Shown here: in pieces, positions 54,074 to 61,992 of the stretch
Position numbering within the stretch: position 1 is the stretch's first letter
Layout: each line of letters opens with the position of its first letter
Assembly (NCBI GenBank): GCA_934320845.1
Contig: CAKRFU010000010.1
Coordinates: 54,099-118,098 of the forward strand
Direction of reading: 5' to 3'
DNA: 64,000 nucleotides
DNA from: an uncultured Lachnospiraceae bacterium
Lineage (GTDB): Bacteria; Bacillota; Clostridia; Lachnospirales; Lachnospiraceae
The notes under the pieces: generated by a model
Seen by the model: only the letters and a program-made list of their open reading frames with translations
The model's database searches: none
Told to the model about the DNA's origin: nothing
Made by a program: the position numbers and the translations under genes

Positions 54074-54104
54074 AAACATAGAGATTCGTGAGCGAATTTA
54101 AAAA

Positions 54105-54140
54105 TGAGCCGCTGCACATTTTGTGTGGTGGCTTTATTTT
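54105..54140 (+). terminator. Terminator of the mbl-flagellar operon
   Basis: GAGCCGCTGCACA pairs with TGTGTGGTGGCTT (two wobbles), followed by TATTTTATG. Confidence 0.78.
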
Positions 54141-54143
54141 ATG

Positions 54144-54264
54144 ATATAGGAAACTTCTCGTTTCCTATATTATAATAAACACTCCGTGAGGATGCGCATT
54201 TCGCGGAAAAGAAATAAATGTTACGCATTCCGCTCAAGCGCGAAAGAGTCGCAAGCGACTCTTT
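54144..54264. other. Cluster of hairpins upstream of recD2
   Basis: A perfect 11-bp hairpin ATATAGGAAAC / GTTTCCTATAT (54144-54170) is followed by a G+C-richer stretch with GCGCATTTCGCGG and GCATTCCGC. A perfect 10-bp hairpin AAAGAGTCGC-AA-GCGACTCTTT (54243-54264) comes last, before a T-rich tract. The last hairpin could terminate transcription just before recD2; the middle part looks like REP-type intergenic DNA. Confidence 0.5.
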
Positions 54265-54298
54265 GTTCTAAACTTTTTTGAAATGAGGAATATCATAC

Positions 54299-56542
54299 AT
54301 GAAACAGGTAGAGGGATATGTAGAGAGAATTACATATAGAAATGAAGAAAATGGTTATAGTGTTATTTATCTTTCAAATCCGGAACCGAACGATGATGAG
54401 GATGATGAGATATGCTGCGTGGGATATTTTTCTTTTGTATCAGAGGGAGAGTATCTTGTAATAAACGGCAGAGAGACAGTACATAAAAGCTATGGACCTC
54501 AAATCCAGGTTGAAAGTTATGAGACAAAACGGCCAAACAGTTCAATTGCAATAGAAAAATATCTTGGTTCGGGTGCTATCAAGGGGATTGGTGCAGCACT
54601 GGCAGCGAGGATTGTAAGAAGATTTGGTGAGAAAACATTTGAAATAATTGAGAAAGAGCCGGAGAGACTTGCCGAGATAAAGGGCATCAGCATGAAAATG
54701 GCGGTAAGTATTGCCGAGCAGTTTAATGATAAAAGGCAGATGCGCCAGTCTGTAATATATCTTCAGGAATATGGAATATCTGTAAATATGGCTGTAAAGA
54801 TTTATAAATATTACGGAGAAAAAATTTATGAAATTATGGAGAAAAATCCATATAAGCTTGCAGAAGATATAGCAGGAATTGGTTTTAAAATTGCTGATGC
54901 GATAGCATTAAAAGCGGGATTTTATCAGGACAGTGAGTATAGAATAAAAGCAGGAATATTATATGTTCTGCAGCAATCGGGTTCAAACGGTCATTGTTAT
55001 CTTCCGGAGAATGAACTTGTCGAAGAGACAGCATATCTGCTTGGCATAGAGAAAGAAAATGTTGAGAGGGAGTTAGATAATCTTACATTAAATAAAGAGC
55101 TTGTCATAGAAGAATATAACGGTGAGAGAATGCTTTACCAGAGTAATCTTTATTATATGGAGATGAATTGTGCCAGAATGCTGCATGATTTAAATATTGC
55201 GTATAAGATAAAACCGGCTGTACTTGAAAAGAAAATAGCTGTAATAGAGAAAAAAGATAATATAAAACTTGATAAATTACAGAAGGATGCTGTTTTTCAA
55301 GCTGTGCAGAATGGTATTATGATAATTACCGGTGGACCGGGAACAGGTAAAACAACGACTATAAATACTATTATTCAGATTATGGAGAGTGAGGGATTTG
55401 ATATACTTCTCGCCGCACCTACGGGCAGAGCAGCAAAAAGAATGTCGGAAACTTCCGGAATGGAAGCACAGACGATACACAGAATGCTTGAAATAGACGG
55501 TGGTTCTTTGGATGAGGATAAAGGCGGAATGCATTTTCAACGAAATGAAACGAAACCTCTTGAAGCAGATGTGATAATAGTAGACGAGTTTTCAATGGTA
55601 GACATTTATATGTTATATGCGCTTTTAAAAGCTATTGTACCGGGTACGAGGCTTATTATGGTTGGTGATGTAAACCAGCTTCCGTCTGTAGGCCCGGGAA
55701 ATGTTCTTAAGGATATGATAAAATCAGAGTTTTGTAATGTAGTAAAATTGAGCAGGATATTCAGACAGGCAGCGGAGAGTCAGATTGTAACAAATGCGCA
55801 TAAAATAAATGCCGGAGAGCAGATAAAACTCGACAATAAAAATATGGATTTCTTTCACTTGGAGAGAAATAACAGTCAGGATGTCATAAATGTAACGATT
55901 CAGCTCATAATGAAAAATCTGCCGCCATATGTCGATGCAACAAGTTATGATATTCAGGTACTCACACCGATGAGGAAAGGTGAACTTGGAGTAGAAAATT
56001 TAAACAAGGTATTACAGGCATACATGAATCCTAAAATGCAGGGGAAAAATGAACATGAGTTTCATGGTGTTGTTTTCAGAGAGAATGATAAAGTCATGCA
56101 AATAAAAAATAATTATCAGATAAAATGGCAGAAAAAAAACAGATTTGATGATGTTATTGACGAGGGGACAGGAGTTTTTAACGGTGATACCGGAATAATA
56201 AAACAGATAATAGAAACAGCAGAAATAGTCTATGTTGAATATGAAGAAGGGAAAATTGTCGAATATGGTTTCGGTGATATGGATGAGATGGAATTAGCTT
56301 ATGCCATAACAATACATAAATCGCAGGGAAGTGAATATCCGGCGGTAATTCTGCCAATTATATCGGGACCCAGGATGCTCCTAAACAGAAACCTGCTGTA
56401 TACGGCAGTAACAAGGGCGAAAAAATGTGTCACTATAGTTGGAAGTGCTGATACGATAAGGAAGATGATACAAAATGTCAATGAGCAGAAAAGATATTCA
56501 ACGCTCTGCAGACGTATAATAGAAATGGAGGAGTATAAATAA
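54299..56542 (+). CDS. recD2: RecD2-type ATP-dependent DNA helicase
   Basis: A 747-residue SF1B helicase. The N-terminal OB and helix-hairpin-helix region is at about 1-200 (GSGAIKGIGAALAARIV). Walker A is GGPGTGKTTT near 343, Walker B is DEFSMVD, motif III is MVGDVNQLPSVG, and the C-terminal SH3/motor part has TIHKSQGSEYPAVI and LLYTAVTRAKK. This is the RecBC-independent RecD2 of Firmicutes, involved in DNA repair and fork stability. The stop TAA overlaps the probable comF start. Confidence 0.95.
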   Translation: MKQVEGYVERITYRNEENGYSVIYLSNPEPNDDEDDEICCVGYFSFVSEGEYLVINGRETVHKSYGPQIQVESYETKRPNSSIAIEKYLGSGAIKGIGAALAARIVRRFGEKTFEIIEKEPERLAEIKGISMKMAVSIAEQFNDKRQMRQSVIYLQEYGISVNMAVKIYKYYGEKIYEIMEKNPYKLAEDIAGIGFKIADAIALKAGFYQDSEYRIKAGILYVLQQSGSNGHCYLPENELVEETAYLLGIEKENVERELDNLTLNKELVIEEYNGERMLYQSNLYYMEMNCARMLHDLNIAYKIKPAVLEKKIAVIEKKDNIKLDKLQKDAVFQAVQNGIMIITGGPGTGKTTTINTIIQIMESEGFDILLAAPTGRAAKRMSETSGMEAQTIHRMLEIDGGSLDEDKGGMHFQRNETKPLEADVIIVDEFSMVDIYMLYALLKAIVPGTRLIMVGDVNQLPSVGPGNVLKDMIKSEFCNVVKLSRIFRQAAESQIVTNAHKINAGEQIKLDNKNMDFFHLERNNSQDVINVTIQLIMKNLPPYVDATSYDIQVLTPMRKGELGVENLNKVLQAYMNPKMQGKNEHEFHGVVFRENDKVMQIKNNYQIKWQKKNRFDDVIDEGTGVFNGDTGIIKQIIETAEIVYVEYEEGKIVEYGFGDMDEMELAYAITIHKSQGSEYPAVILPIISGPRMLLNRNLLYTAVTRAKKCVTIVGSADTIRKMIQNVNEQKRYSTLCRRIIEMEEYK

Positions 56543-57300
56543 TTACAAATAATACATTTAAGAATATTACAAAAAGCGTGCTTGATATATTTTATCCTCA
56601 CAGATGTCCCATATGTGATGACGTACTGCCGGCCGGAAGTGATAGTACGGCATGTATAAAATGCGAGAGGATAGTGCAAAAAGTAGCCGGTCCGTACTGT
56701 CTGAAGTGTGGAAAACCGATAGGTGATGAGAGAAAAGAATTTTGTACAGATTGTACAAAGAGAGAATATTTTTATATACAGGGTAAAGCGGCATTTGTCT
56801 ATGATAAATATATGAAAAAATCAATTGCAGCTTTCAAATACAGAGGAAGAAGGGAATATGGAAATTACTATGCAGAGCAGATTGTGAAAAAACACAAAAA
56901 ATGGATAGATGGCATAGAAGCACAATGTCTAATTCCGGTACCTATACATCATGAAAGATATAGAAAAAGAGGATATAATCAGGCGAAGATAATAGCAGAT
57001 GAGATTGGAAAGAGAGTGGAACTTCCTGTTATTGATAAATTTATTGAGAGAAATAAAAATACAGAAGCATTGAAAGATTTAAGTGAAGCCAAGAGGAGAG
57101 AGTGTCTGAAAGATGCATTTTTTATATCAGAAACTTCCAAATTGTTGTATCGGGATTTAAGGTGTGTTATACTTGTAGATGATATATATACAACAGGAAA
57201 CACTATAAATGAATGTACTGCTGTATTAAAAAGGGCAGGTGTGAAAAAAGTTTATTTTCTATGTGCCTGCATAGGAAAGGATGACCAAGGAGGGGAATAG
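56542..57300 (+). CDS. comF: ComF-family phosphoribosyltransferase-like protein, probable ATT start
   Basis: The conventional GTG at 56578 has no ribosome site. Reading upstream in frame gives a natural N-terminus TNNTFKNITKSVLDIFYPHRC from ATT 56542, placed 8 bases after GGAGGAG (56527-56533) and overlapping the recD2 stop; ATA 56539 is the alternative. The product (about 252 residues) has a zinc finger CPICD...CIKC and CLKCGKP...CTDC. The phosphoribosyltransferase fold follows, with IPVPIHHERYRKRGYNQAKIIA and the PRPP motif VILVDDIYTTGNTI. ComF aids DNA uptake in competent bacteria. Neighbours recD2 and yvyF are consistent. Confidence 0.85.
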   Translation: MTNNTFKNITKSVLDIFYPHRCPICDDVLPAGSDSTACIKCERIVQKVAGPYCLKCGKPIGDERKEFCTDCTKREYFYIQGKAAFVYDKYMKKSIAAFKYRGRREYGNYYAEQIVKKHKKWIDGIEAQCLIPVPIHHERYRKRGYNQAKIIADEIGKRVELPVIDKFIERNKNTEALKDLSEAKRRECLKDAFFISETSKLLYRDLRCVILVDDIYTTGNTINECTAVLKRAGVKKVYFLCACIGKDDQGGE

Positions 57301-57302
57301 AT

Positions 57303-57707
57303 ATGGATGTACGAAATTGTAAAAACTGCGGGAAGTTGTTTCAGTATGTAGGAAAACCGATATGTCCTGCATGCAATAAAAAACTTGAAGATAAATTTTT
57401 TGAAGTCAGGGATTATATATATGAGAATCCTACGGCAAATATGGGTAAGGTATCAGAGGAAATGGATGTGCCGATTCAGCAGATTAAGAAGTGGGTTAGA
57501 GAAGAAAGACTTGCATTCTCAAAAGATTCAGGCATAACTATCTCATGTGAAAAATGTGGAAGAGCTATTTTGACAGGTCGATTTTGTAAGGAGTGCAAAA
57601 ACAGCATGCGTGATGACCTTTCAAAAATGTATGGAACCGAGAACAAAGTTAATAAGAAAAAGACAACGGCTGATCCAAACGGTAAAATGCGTTTCCTGAA
57701 GAATTAG
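57303..57707 (+). CDS. yvyF: YvyF-like flagellar operon protein (TIGR03826)
   Basis: A 134-residue zinc-ribbon protein. The N-terminal cluster is CKNCGKLF...CPACNKKL, a winged-helix-like middle follows (NPTANMGKVSEEMDVPIQQIKKWVR), and the second cluster is CEKCGRAI...CKEC. The order comF-yvyF is that of Bacillus and Clostridium, where yvyF precedes the anti-sigma factor gene flgM. Here flgM is missing; a CheX-like gene follows instead. It starts 2 bases after the comF stop. Role: flagellar gene regulation, not well defined. Confidence 0.85.
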   Translation: MDVRNCKNCGKLFQYVGKPICPACNKKLEDKFFEVRDYIYENPTANMGKVSEEMDVPIQQIKKWVREERLAFSKDSGITISCEKCGRAILTGRFCKECKNSMRDDLSKMYGTENKVNKKKTTADPNGKMRFLKN

Positions 57708-57735
57708 TTTTCCGTCTTATGAAAGGGGGATTGCA

Positions 57736-58191
57736 TTGACTGATGTGAAGGTAGAAGAAATTTTTGATGACGCATTTGTTAATGTTTCAAGAAAGATAGT
57801 TTCATTGAAACTTGACAGAAAGGCAGAAAAAAAAGCAGATATAAAATATTTGGAATTGGTACATACTAAAGGAAGGTTTGTATCAACTATAGTATGCGGC
57901 TTTTCGTCGATGATGTTTGATATCATTATAAAAAATATGAATGGTGGAAAGATGCCTTCAGAAGATGAAAAGGTATTGTATATAAATGAATATGTAAATA
58001 TCGTATGTGGAAGGGCATTATCTGAAATAAATAATCAGATGGGAGTTTCATCAAGACTTACTGTCCCTACATTATCTTTAGATGTTGATGGTATAAGTGT
58101 TGAACCGGGAAAAACGGGGAATGAAATTTTATATTATGAATCAGAGTTTGGGCAGATTAAGATTTCAATTCATTATACAATCACAGATTAA
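57736..58191 (+). CDS. CheX-like chemotaxis phosphatase domain protein
   Basis: A 151-residue protein starting at TTG 57736 (GAAAGGGGG site). It resembles the CheX/CheC fold: ELVHTKGRFVSTIVCGFSSMMFDII and EDEKVLYINEYVNIVCGRALSEINNQ, the latter in the position of the conserved Glu-x2-Asn catalytic motif (EYVN). CheX dephosphorylates CheY-P. The next gene encodes a CheY-like receiver, a likely partner. The assignment is moderately supported. Confidence 0.7.
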   Translation: MTDVKVEEIFDDAFVNVSRKIVSLKLDRKAEKKADIKYLELVHTKGRFVSTIVCGFSSMMFDIIIKNMNGGKMPSEDEKVLYINEYVNIVCGRALSEINNQMGVSSRLTVPTLSLDVDGISVEPGKTGNEILYYESEFGQIKISIHYTITD

Positions 58192-58216
58192 TTTGTTGGT
58201 CAAAGGAGGACATAAA

Positions 58217-58615
58217 ATGGATAAAACAACTATAATTGTAGTAGATGATTCACCATTTGCTTCAAAGCAGATAAAAGACTTAGTTGAAGAAAACGGATAT
58301 GAGGTGATTGGCTATGCCAAAAGTGGTGAAGAAGGAATAAAAATGTATGAGGAACTTCATCCTGACATAGTTATTCTTGACATTATCATGCCGGGAATTG
58401 ATGGAATAGAAACAGCAGAAATCCTGGAGAAGAGTGACCCTGATGTAACTATTCTTATGCTTAGTTCATTATGTGATGCAGGAACATTGGAAGAAGTCAG
58501 AGCAATAGGTGTCAAATATCTTATACCTAAGCCTTGGGAAGATGATGTTTTGCTTGCTACACTTGAACTTTTAAAAAAGCATAAAGAAGAGAGTAAAAAA
58601 GAAGACAATAATTAA
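58217..58615 (+). CDS. CheY-like response regulator
   Basis: A 132-residue single receiver domain. The acidic pocket is Asp10-Asp11 (VVDDSPF), the phosphorylation site is Asp55 (VILDIIMPG), the switch Ser is in MLSSL and the conserved Lys is in PKPWEDD. There is no output domain, as in CheY. It follows the CheX-like gene by 25 bases with AAAGGAGG. The final 15 residues are a charged tail. The target (flagellar switch or other) is not shown. Confidence 0.88.
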   Translation: MDKTTIIVVDDSPFASKQIKDLVEENGYEVIGYAKSGEEGIKMYEELHPDIVILDIIMPGIDGIETAEILEKSDPDVTILMLSSLCDAGTLEEVRAIGVKYLIPKPWEDDVLLATLELLKKHKEESKKEDNN

Positions 58616-58662
58616 AATATGTGATATGGTTTTCAAAACTATTTTATATGGAAAGTAAAAAC

Positions 58663-58675
58663 TTTGAATATCAAA
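58663..58675. promoter_or_regulatory. Candidate FabT-type site, distal
   Basis: TTTGAATATCAAA is a perfect palindrome apart from the centre and fits the TTTGA-n3-TCAAA form of FabT boxes. It lies between the cheY stop and its terminator, 150 bases upstream of the box at 58827, so it is less certain. Confidence 0.35.
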
Positions 58676-58704
58676 ACAAATACCATAAAGAGAAAATGAA
58701 AAAT

Positions 58705-58757
58705 AAAAGAGTTGTATTTTTTGTTGATTGTGCACAAAAATGCAACTCTTTTATTGT
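58705..58757 (+). terminator. Terminator of the cheX-cheY transcript
   Basis: A stem of about 19 bp with one mismatch and one bulged base (AAAAGAGTTG at 58705-58714 with CAACTCTTTT at 58743-58752, extended inward) is followed by ATTGTG. The stem ends in its own T-run. Confidence 0.85.
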
Positions 58758-58819
58758 GAAAAAACACAATAAAAGTATGGTTGACGAATTGGTAGATTTT
58801 AGAATATACTTTTTATTGT

Positions 58820-58848
58820 TTGATAAAGTTTGATATACAAACTATTTT
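58820..58848 (+). promoter_or_regulatory. fab operon promoter with FabT-like operator
   Basis: TTGATA (58820-58825), a 17-base spacer and TATTTT (58843-58848). The palindrome AGTTTGATATACAAACT (58827-58843) fills the spacer exactly, so a bound repressor would block RNA polymerase. The arms match FabT boxes of streptococci and lactococci (AnTTTGA...TCAAAnT type). The gene directly downstream encodes a FabT-like MarR regulator, so autoregulation is expected. Confidence 0.68.
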
Positions 58849-58890
58849 GGTGAAAATTAGTAGTGCTGTATGTTGGTAAAGGAAAAACAA

Positions 58891-59349
58891 ATGAATAATG
58901 TTTTAGGATCTATAAGTGCTAATTTAATAAAATTATTTGATAATATTATGGAGGTCGAAGCGTTTACGATAAGAAATGAATACGGCGATAAGATTTCCAT
59001 GACGGAAGTTCATACTATTGCGGCAATAGGTGTTGCAGAATTAAAAAGCATGAGTGAACTTGCAGCACAGTTAAGTATTACTGTCGGGACACTGACAGTT
59101 GCCATAAATAATCTTGTAAAAAAAGGATTTGTAGAACGCTATAAAACTGAGAGGGATAGGAGAATTGTCAAGGTAGCCCTGACAAAAGAAGGAAAAAAAA
59201 TATATTCATTGCATGAAAAATTTCATAATGATATAGTATTTGCTCTTATAAAGGGATTGAGTGAAAATGAAATGGATGTTGTGGCGAAAGCATTGGATAA
59301 TCTTGACAGTTTTGTTGAAAAGCGTTTTGAGAATGGAGAAATAAAATGA
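58891..59349 (+). CDS. fabT: FabT-like MarR-family regulator of fatty-acid synthesis
   Basis: A 152-residue winged-helix protein of the MarR family. The recognition region is MSELAAQLSITVGTLTVAINNLVKKGFVERY, and the wing is ERDRRIVKVALTKEGKKI. Its place directly upstream of fabH, with an ATGA overlap, is that of FabT, which represses the fab genes when long-chain acyl-ACP is present. ATG 58891 has AAAGGA 7 bases upstream; ATG 58870 has no site. Confidence 0.88.
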   Translation: MNNVLGSISANLIKLFDNIMEVEAFTIRNEYGDKISMTEVHTIAAIGVAELKSMSELAAQLSITVGTLTVAINNLVKKGFVERYKTERDRRIVKVALTKEGKKIYSLHEKFHNDIVFALIKGLSENEMDVVAKALDNLDSFVEKRFENGEIK

Positions 59350-60323
59350 TTACGACGAGAATTATTTCGACAGGTGCAAGTGTACCTGAACAGGTTATAA
59401 CAAATGATGATTTGTCAAAAATAGTTGATACAAGTGATGAGTGGATTACGCAGAGAACAGGAATAAAGAAGAGACATATATCAAGCGGAGAGAATACTTC
59501 GCATTTTGCAATAAATACGGCAAGACAGGTATTAGAGAGAGCTGAGGTTGAGGCTGAGGACGTTGACCTTATCATAGTTGCAAGCGTTACAGCCGATTAT
59601 GGAACACCGTCGCTTGCGTGCATGGTACAAAAGGAGATTGGAGCTGTAAATGCAGTTGCGTTTGATGTAAATGCTGCATGCAGCGGTTTTATGTTTGCAC
59701 TCAGCATAGCAGACAAATACATAAAAACAGGAATGTACGAAAATGCAATAGTTATAGGTGCAGAGACATTGTCAAAAATTGTCGATTGGAAAGACAGAGC
59801 AACTTGTGTATTGTTCGGAGACGGTTCCGGCGGTGCATATGTAGAGAAATCAGAGGATGTGGGTATATTAGAAGAAGAACTCGGTGCAAAAGGAGAACTT
59901 TGGGATATATTGACACAGGGGTATGTTGGATGTTCAAATGCATTTAATGATATTGAGCATGAGAAAGATAATCTTTGGTATGTGAATATGGATGGAAGGG
60001 CAGTATTTAAATTTGCGACTAAAGCTGTCACGAAGAGTATAGAAAGAGTTATGGACTCTGCAGGAGTAAAAGCAGGTGAAATAAAATATGTTGTACCACA
60101 TCAGGCAAATGCAAGGATTGTTGATATTATTTCAAGAAAACTTGGGATAAGCTATGATAAGTGTTACATGAATATGTCCGAGTATGGAAATACTTCATCG
60201 GCAAGTATTCCGATAGTTTTAAATGAACTTAATGAGAAAGGGCTTATAGAAAGAGGAGATAAGCTTCTGCTTACAGGTTTTGGTGGTGGAATGACTTGGG
60301 GAACCATGCTCATTTCATGGTAA
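59346..60323 (+). CDS. fabH: Beta-ketoacyl-ACP synthase III
   Basis: A 325-residue enzyme that starts fatty-acid chains by condensing acetyl-CoA with malonyl-ACP. The triad is Cys112 (NAACSGF), His252 (PHQANARI) and Asn282 (YGNTSSAS), all intact. It overlaps fabT by four bases. A weak hairpin between fabH and acpP (TCAGG / TCTGA arms, about 60371-60401) may adjust the amount of message reaching acpP. Confidence 0.96.
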   Translation: MITTRIISTGASVPEQVITNDDLSKIVDTSDEWITQRTGIKKRHISSGENTSHFAINTARQVLERAEVEAEDVDLIIVASVTADYGTPSLACMVQKEIGAVNAVAFDVNAACSGFMFALSIADKYIKTGMYENAIVIGAETLSKIVDWKDRATCVLFGDGSGGAYVEKSEDVGILEEELGAKGELWDILTQGYVGCSNAFNDIEHEKDNLWYVNMDGRAVFKFATKAVTKSIERVMDSAGVKAGEIKYVVPHQANARIVDIISRKLGISYDKCYMNMSEYGNTSSASIPIVLNELNEKGLIERGDKLLLTGFGGGMTWGTMLISW

Positions 60324-60457
60324 AAGGTTATTAGAGAATTTTATTTTAGACATTATGGTGAGATTATCCGTCAGGTAAATTTTTATCATAAGTTTGTCTG
60401 ATAAAGTTTTCATAACAAAAATATATATATTTTAATCTATTTTTAGGAGGAAAAACC

Positions 60458-60682
60458 ATGGTATTTGAGAAAATCAGAGAAATTATTGCTGAGCAGACAG
60501 GTAAGGATGTTGATGAAATCACATTGGAGACAAATGTAAAAGAGGATCTTGATGCAGATTCTTTAGACTTATTCCAGATTATCAACGATATTGAAGATGA
60601 ATTTGATGTATCAGTTGAAGACCCTGAGTCAATTGTCACAGTTCAGGATGCAGTTAATTTTGTAGAAAGCCATAAGAACTAG
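60458..60682 (+). CDS. acpP: Acyl carrier protein
   Basis: A 74-residue acidic helical protein. Ser35 in DADSLDL receives the phosphopantetheine arm that carries growing acyl chains. It has an AGGAGG site 8 bases before the ATG. It sits in the usual place after fabH, but the next conserved gene, fabK, is absent. Confidence 0.95.
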   Translation: MVFEKIREIIAEQTGKDVDEITLETNVKEDLDADSLDLFQIINDIEDEFDVSVEDPESIVTVQDAVNFVESHKN

Positions 60683-60815
60683 TACAACGTAAATTAAATC
60701 TTTGATATATCGATTAGTAATTATGCGTTGTATTAGTACAAATTAGAATAGCTGGGTGGTGGCGCTGGAGGTTGATAATTATATCCGCCTTCTGGCGCTA
60801 TATCTTTACTTTTTT
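60683..60815 (+). other. Structured spacer between acpP and fabD
   Basis: A hairpin TACAACG...CGTTGTA (about 60681-60731) is followed by GCGCTGGAGG (60762-60771), which pairs with CTTCTGGCGC (60789-60798) through three G-U pairs. T-rich sequence (TTTACTTTTTTT) follows. It looks like a partial terminator or attenuator inside the operon, which would let acpP be made in excess. No open reading frame is seen in 60683-60909. Confidence 0.55.
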
Positions 60816-60909
60816 TATGTAATATAAAAGATTTCGGGTTGAAAATGGAATGACTTAATTAAATATATAGATATATGGATTTTATTCCTGAAGATGGAGG
60901 AAATTGTAA

Positions 60910-61848
60910 ATGAAAACAGTATTTATGTTTAGCGGACAGGGTGCACAGTATGCAGGCATGGGAAAAGATTTATATGATAATTATGCAGTTGCAAAGGAAG
61001 TTTTTGACAGAGCAGATGAGGTTTTGGGATATTCAATAAAAGATATATGTTTTTCTGATGAGGAGAAACTGGGACTTACAGAGTTTACACAGCCGGCAAT
61101 ACTTACAATGAGCATTGCAGCTATGAAAGTTATGCAGGAAAATGGTATAAATGCTGATATGACAGCAGGACTTAGTCTTGGAGAGTATTCGGCACTTGTT
61201 GCAAGTGGTGCAATGAAATTTGAGGAAGCAGTAGCACTTGTGCAAAAAAGAGGAAAATTTATGGCAGAGGCAGTTCCGAATGGTAAAGGAGGAATGTTTG
61301 CGATAATAGGTCTTGATACAGAACTTGTAGAAAAGTCGTGTGAGGAAGCGGTTCAGCAAATTGGAGGAGTCGCAGTTCCTGCAAATTATAATGCACCGGG
61401 TCAGATAGTAATCGGAGGAGATGCGGTTACAGTTGAGAAAGCAGCAGAGATAGCAAAGGAAAAAGGTGCAAAAATGGCTGTCAAACTTAAAGTAAGCGGA
61501 CCTTTCCATACCAGTCTTTTGCAGCCGGCAGCAGACAAACTTCTGCCTGAACTCGAAAAGATGAACATAGGAAAGATGGAAATTCCGGTATATACAAATG
61601 TGACAGCAGAAATACTTGAAAATGAAAGTGAGATAGTTCCTACATTGGCAAAACAGGTAGTATCACCTGTTCGCTGGGAGCATATAATAAAAAATATGTA
61701 TGATGCGGGAGCAGATACATTTATAGAATTGGGACCAGGCAAGACTCTTTGCGGATTTGTAAAGAGAACCGTAAAGGGCGTTATAAACGTGAATGTTGAG
61801 GATACGGCATCACTTGAAAAGGCTCTTAAAAAAATCAGAGAGCAGTAA
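60910..61848 (+). CDS. fabD: Malonyl-CoA:ACP transacylase
   Basis: A 312-residue enzyme that loads malonyl groups onto ACP. The nucleophile is Ser89 in GLSLGEYSAL, the catalytic His197 is in SGPFHTSLL, and the oxyanion GQG motif is in MFSGQGAQYAGMG. GGAGG precedes the ATG. It is the third enzyme of the fab operon. Confidence 0.96.
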   Translation: MKTVFMFSGQGAQYAGMGKDLYDNYAVAKEVFDRADEVLGYSIKDICFSDEEKLGLTEFTQPAILTMSIAAMKVMQENGINADMTAGLSLGEYSALVASGAMKFEEAVALVQKRGKFMAEAVPNGKGGMFAIIGLDTELVEKSCEEAVQQIGGVAVPANYNAPGQIVIGGDAVTVEKAAEIAKEKGAKMAVKLKVSGPFHTSLLQPAADKLLPELEKMNIGKMEIPVYTNVTAEILENESEIVPTLAKQVVSPVRWEHIIKNMYDAGADTFIELGPGKTLCGFVKRTVKGVINVNVEDTASLEKALKKIREQ

Positions 61849-61863
61849 AATATTATGATGCAA

Positions 61864-61925
61864 TGGAGCAATCCGTGGCATCAATTGGTGTCGAAATATT
61901 TTTTGGCATCAACATCATATTATGA
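61864..61925. repeat. Dispersed palindromic repeat, copy C
   Basis: Inside the fab operon, between fabD and fabG: GCAATCCGTGGCATCAA is followed by TTGGTGTCGAAA-TATT-TTTTGGCATCAA (stem with G-U pairs) and CATCATATTATGA. An outer ATGATG / CATCAT pairing encloses it (about 61855-61918). The order and flanks match copy B at 47452-47514. Confidence 0.72.
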
Positions 61926-61992
61926 CAGATGAAAATATACAAAGATTAGCATAGATGGAAAAGTAACAGGATTTTAGATTAGGAGGGACAAG

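Noticed and set aside
61033..61871. Two minus-strand open frames of about 157 codons
   Set aside because: Both are antisense shadows of fabD with Cys/Phe/Ser-biased composition and no start signals.
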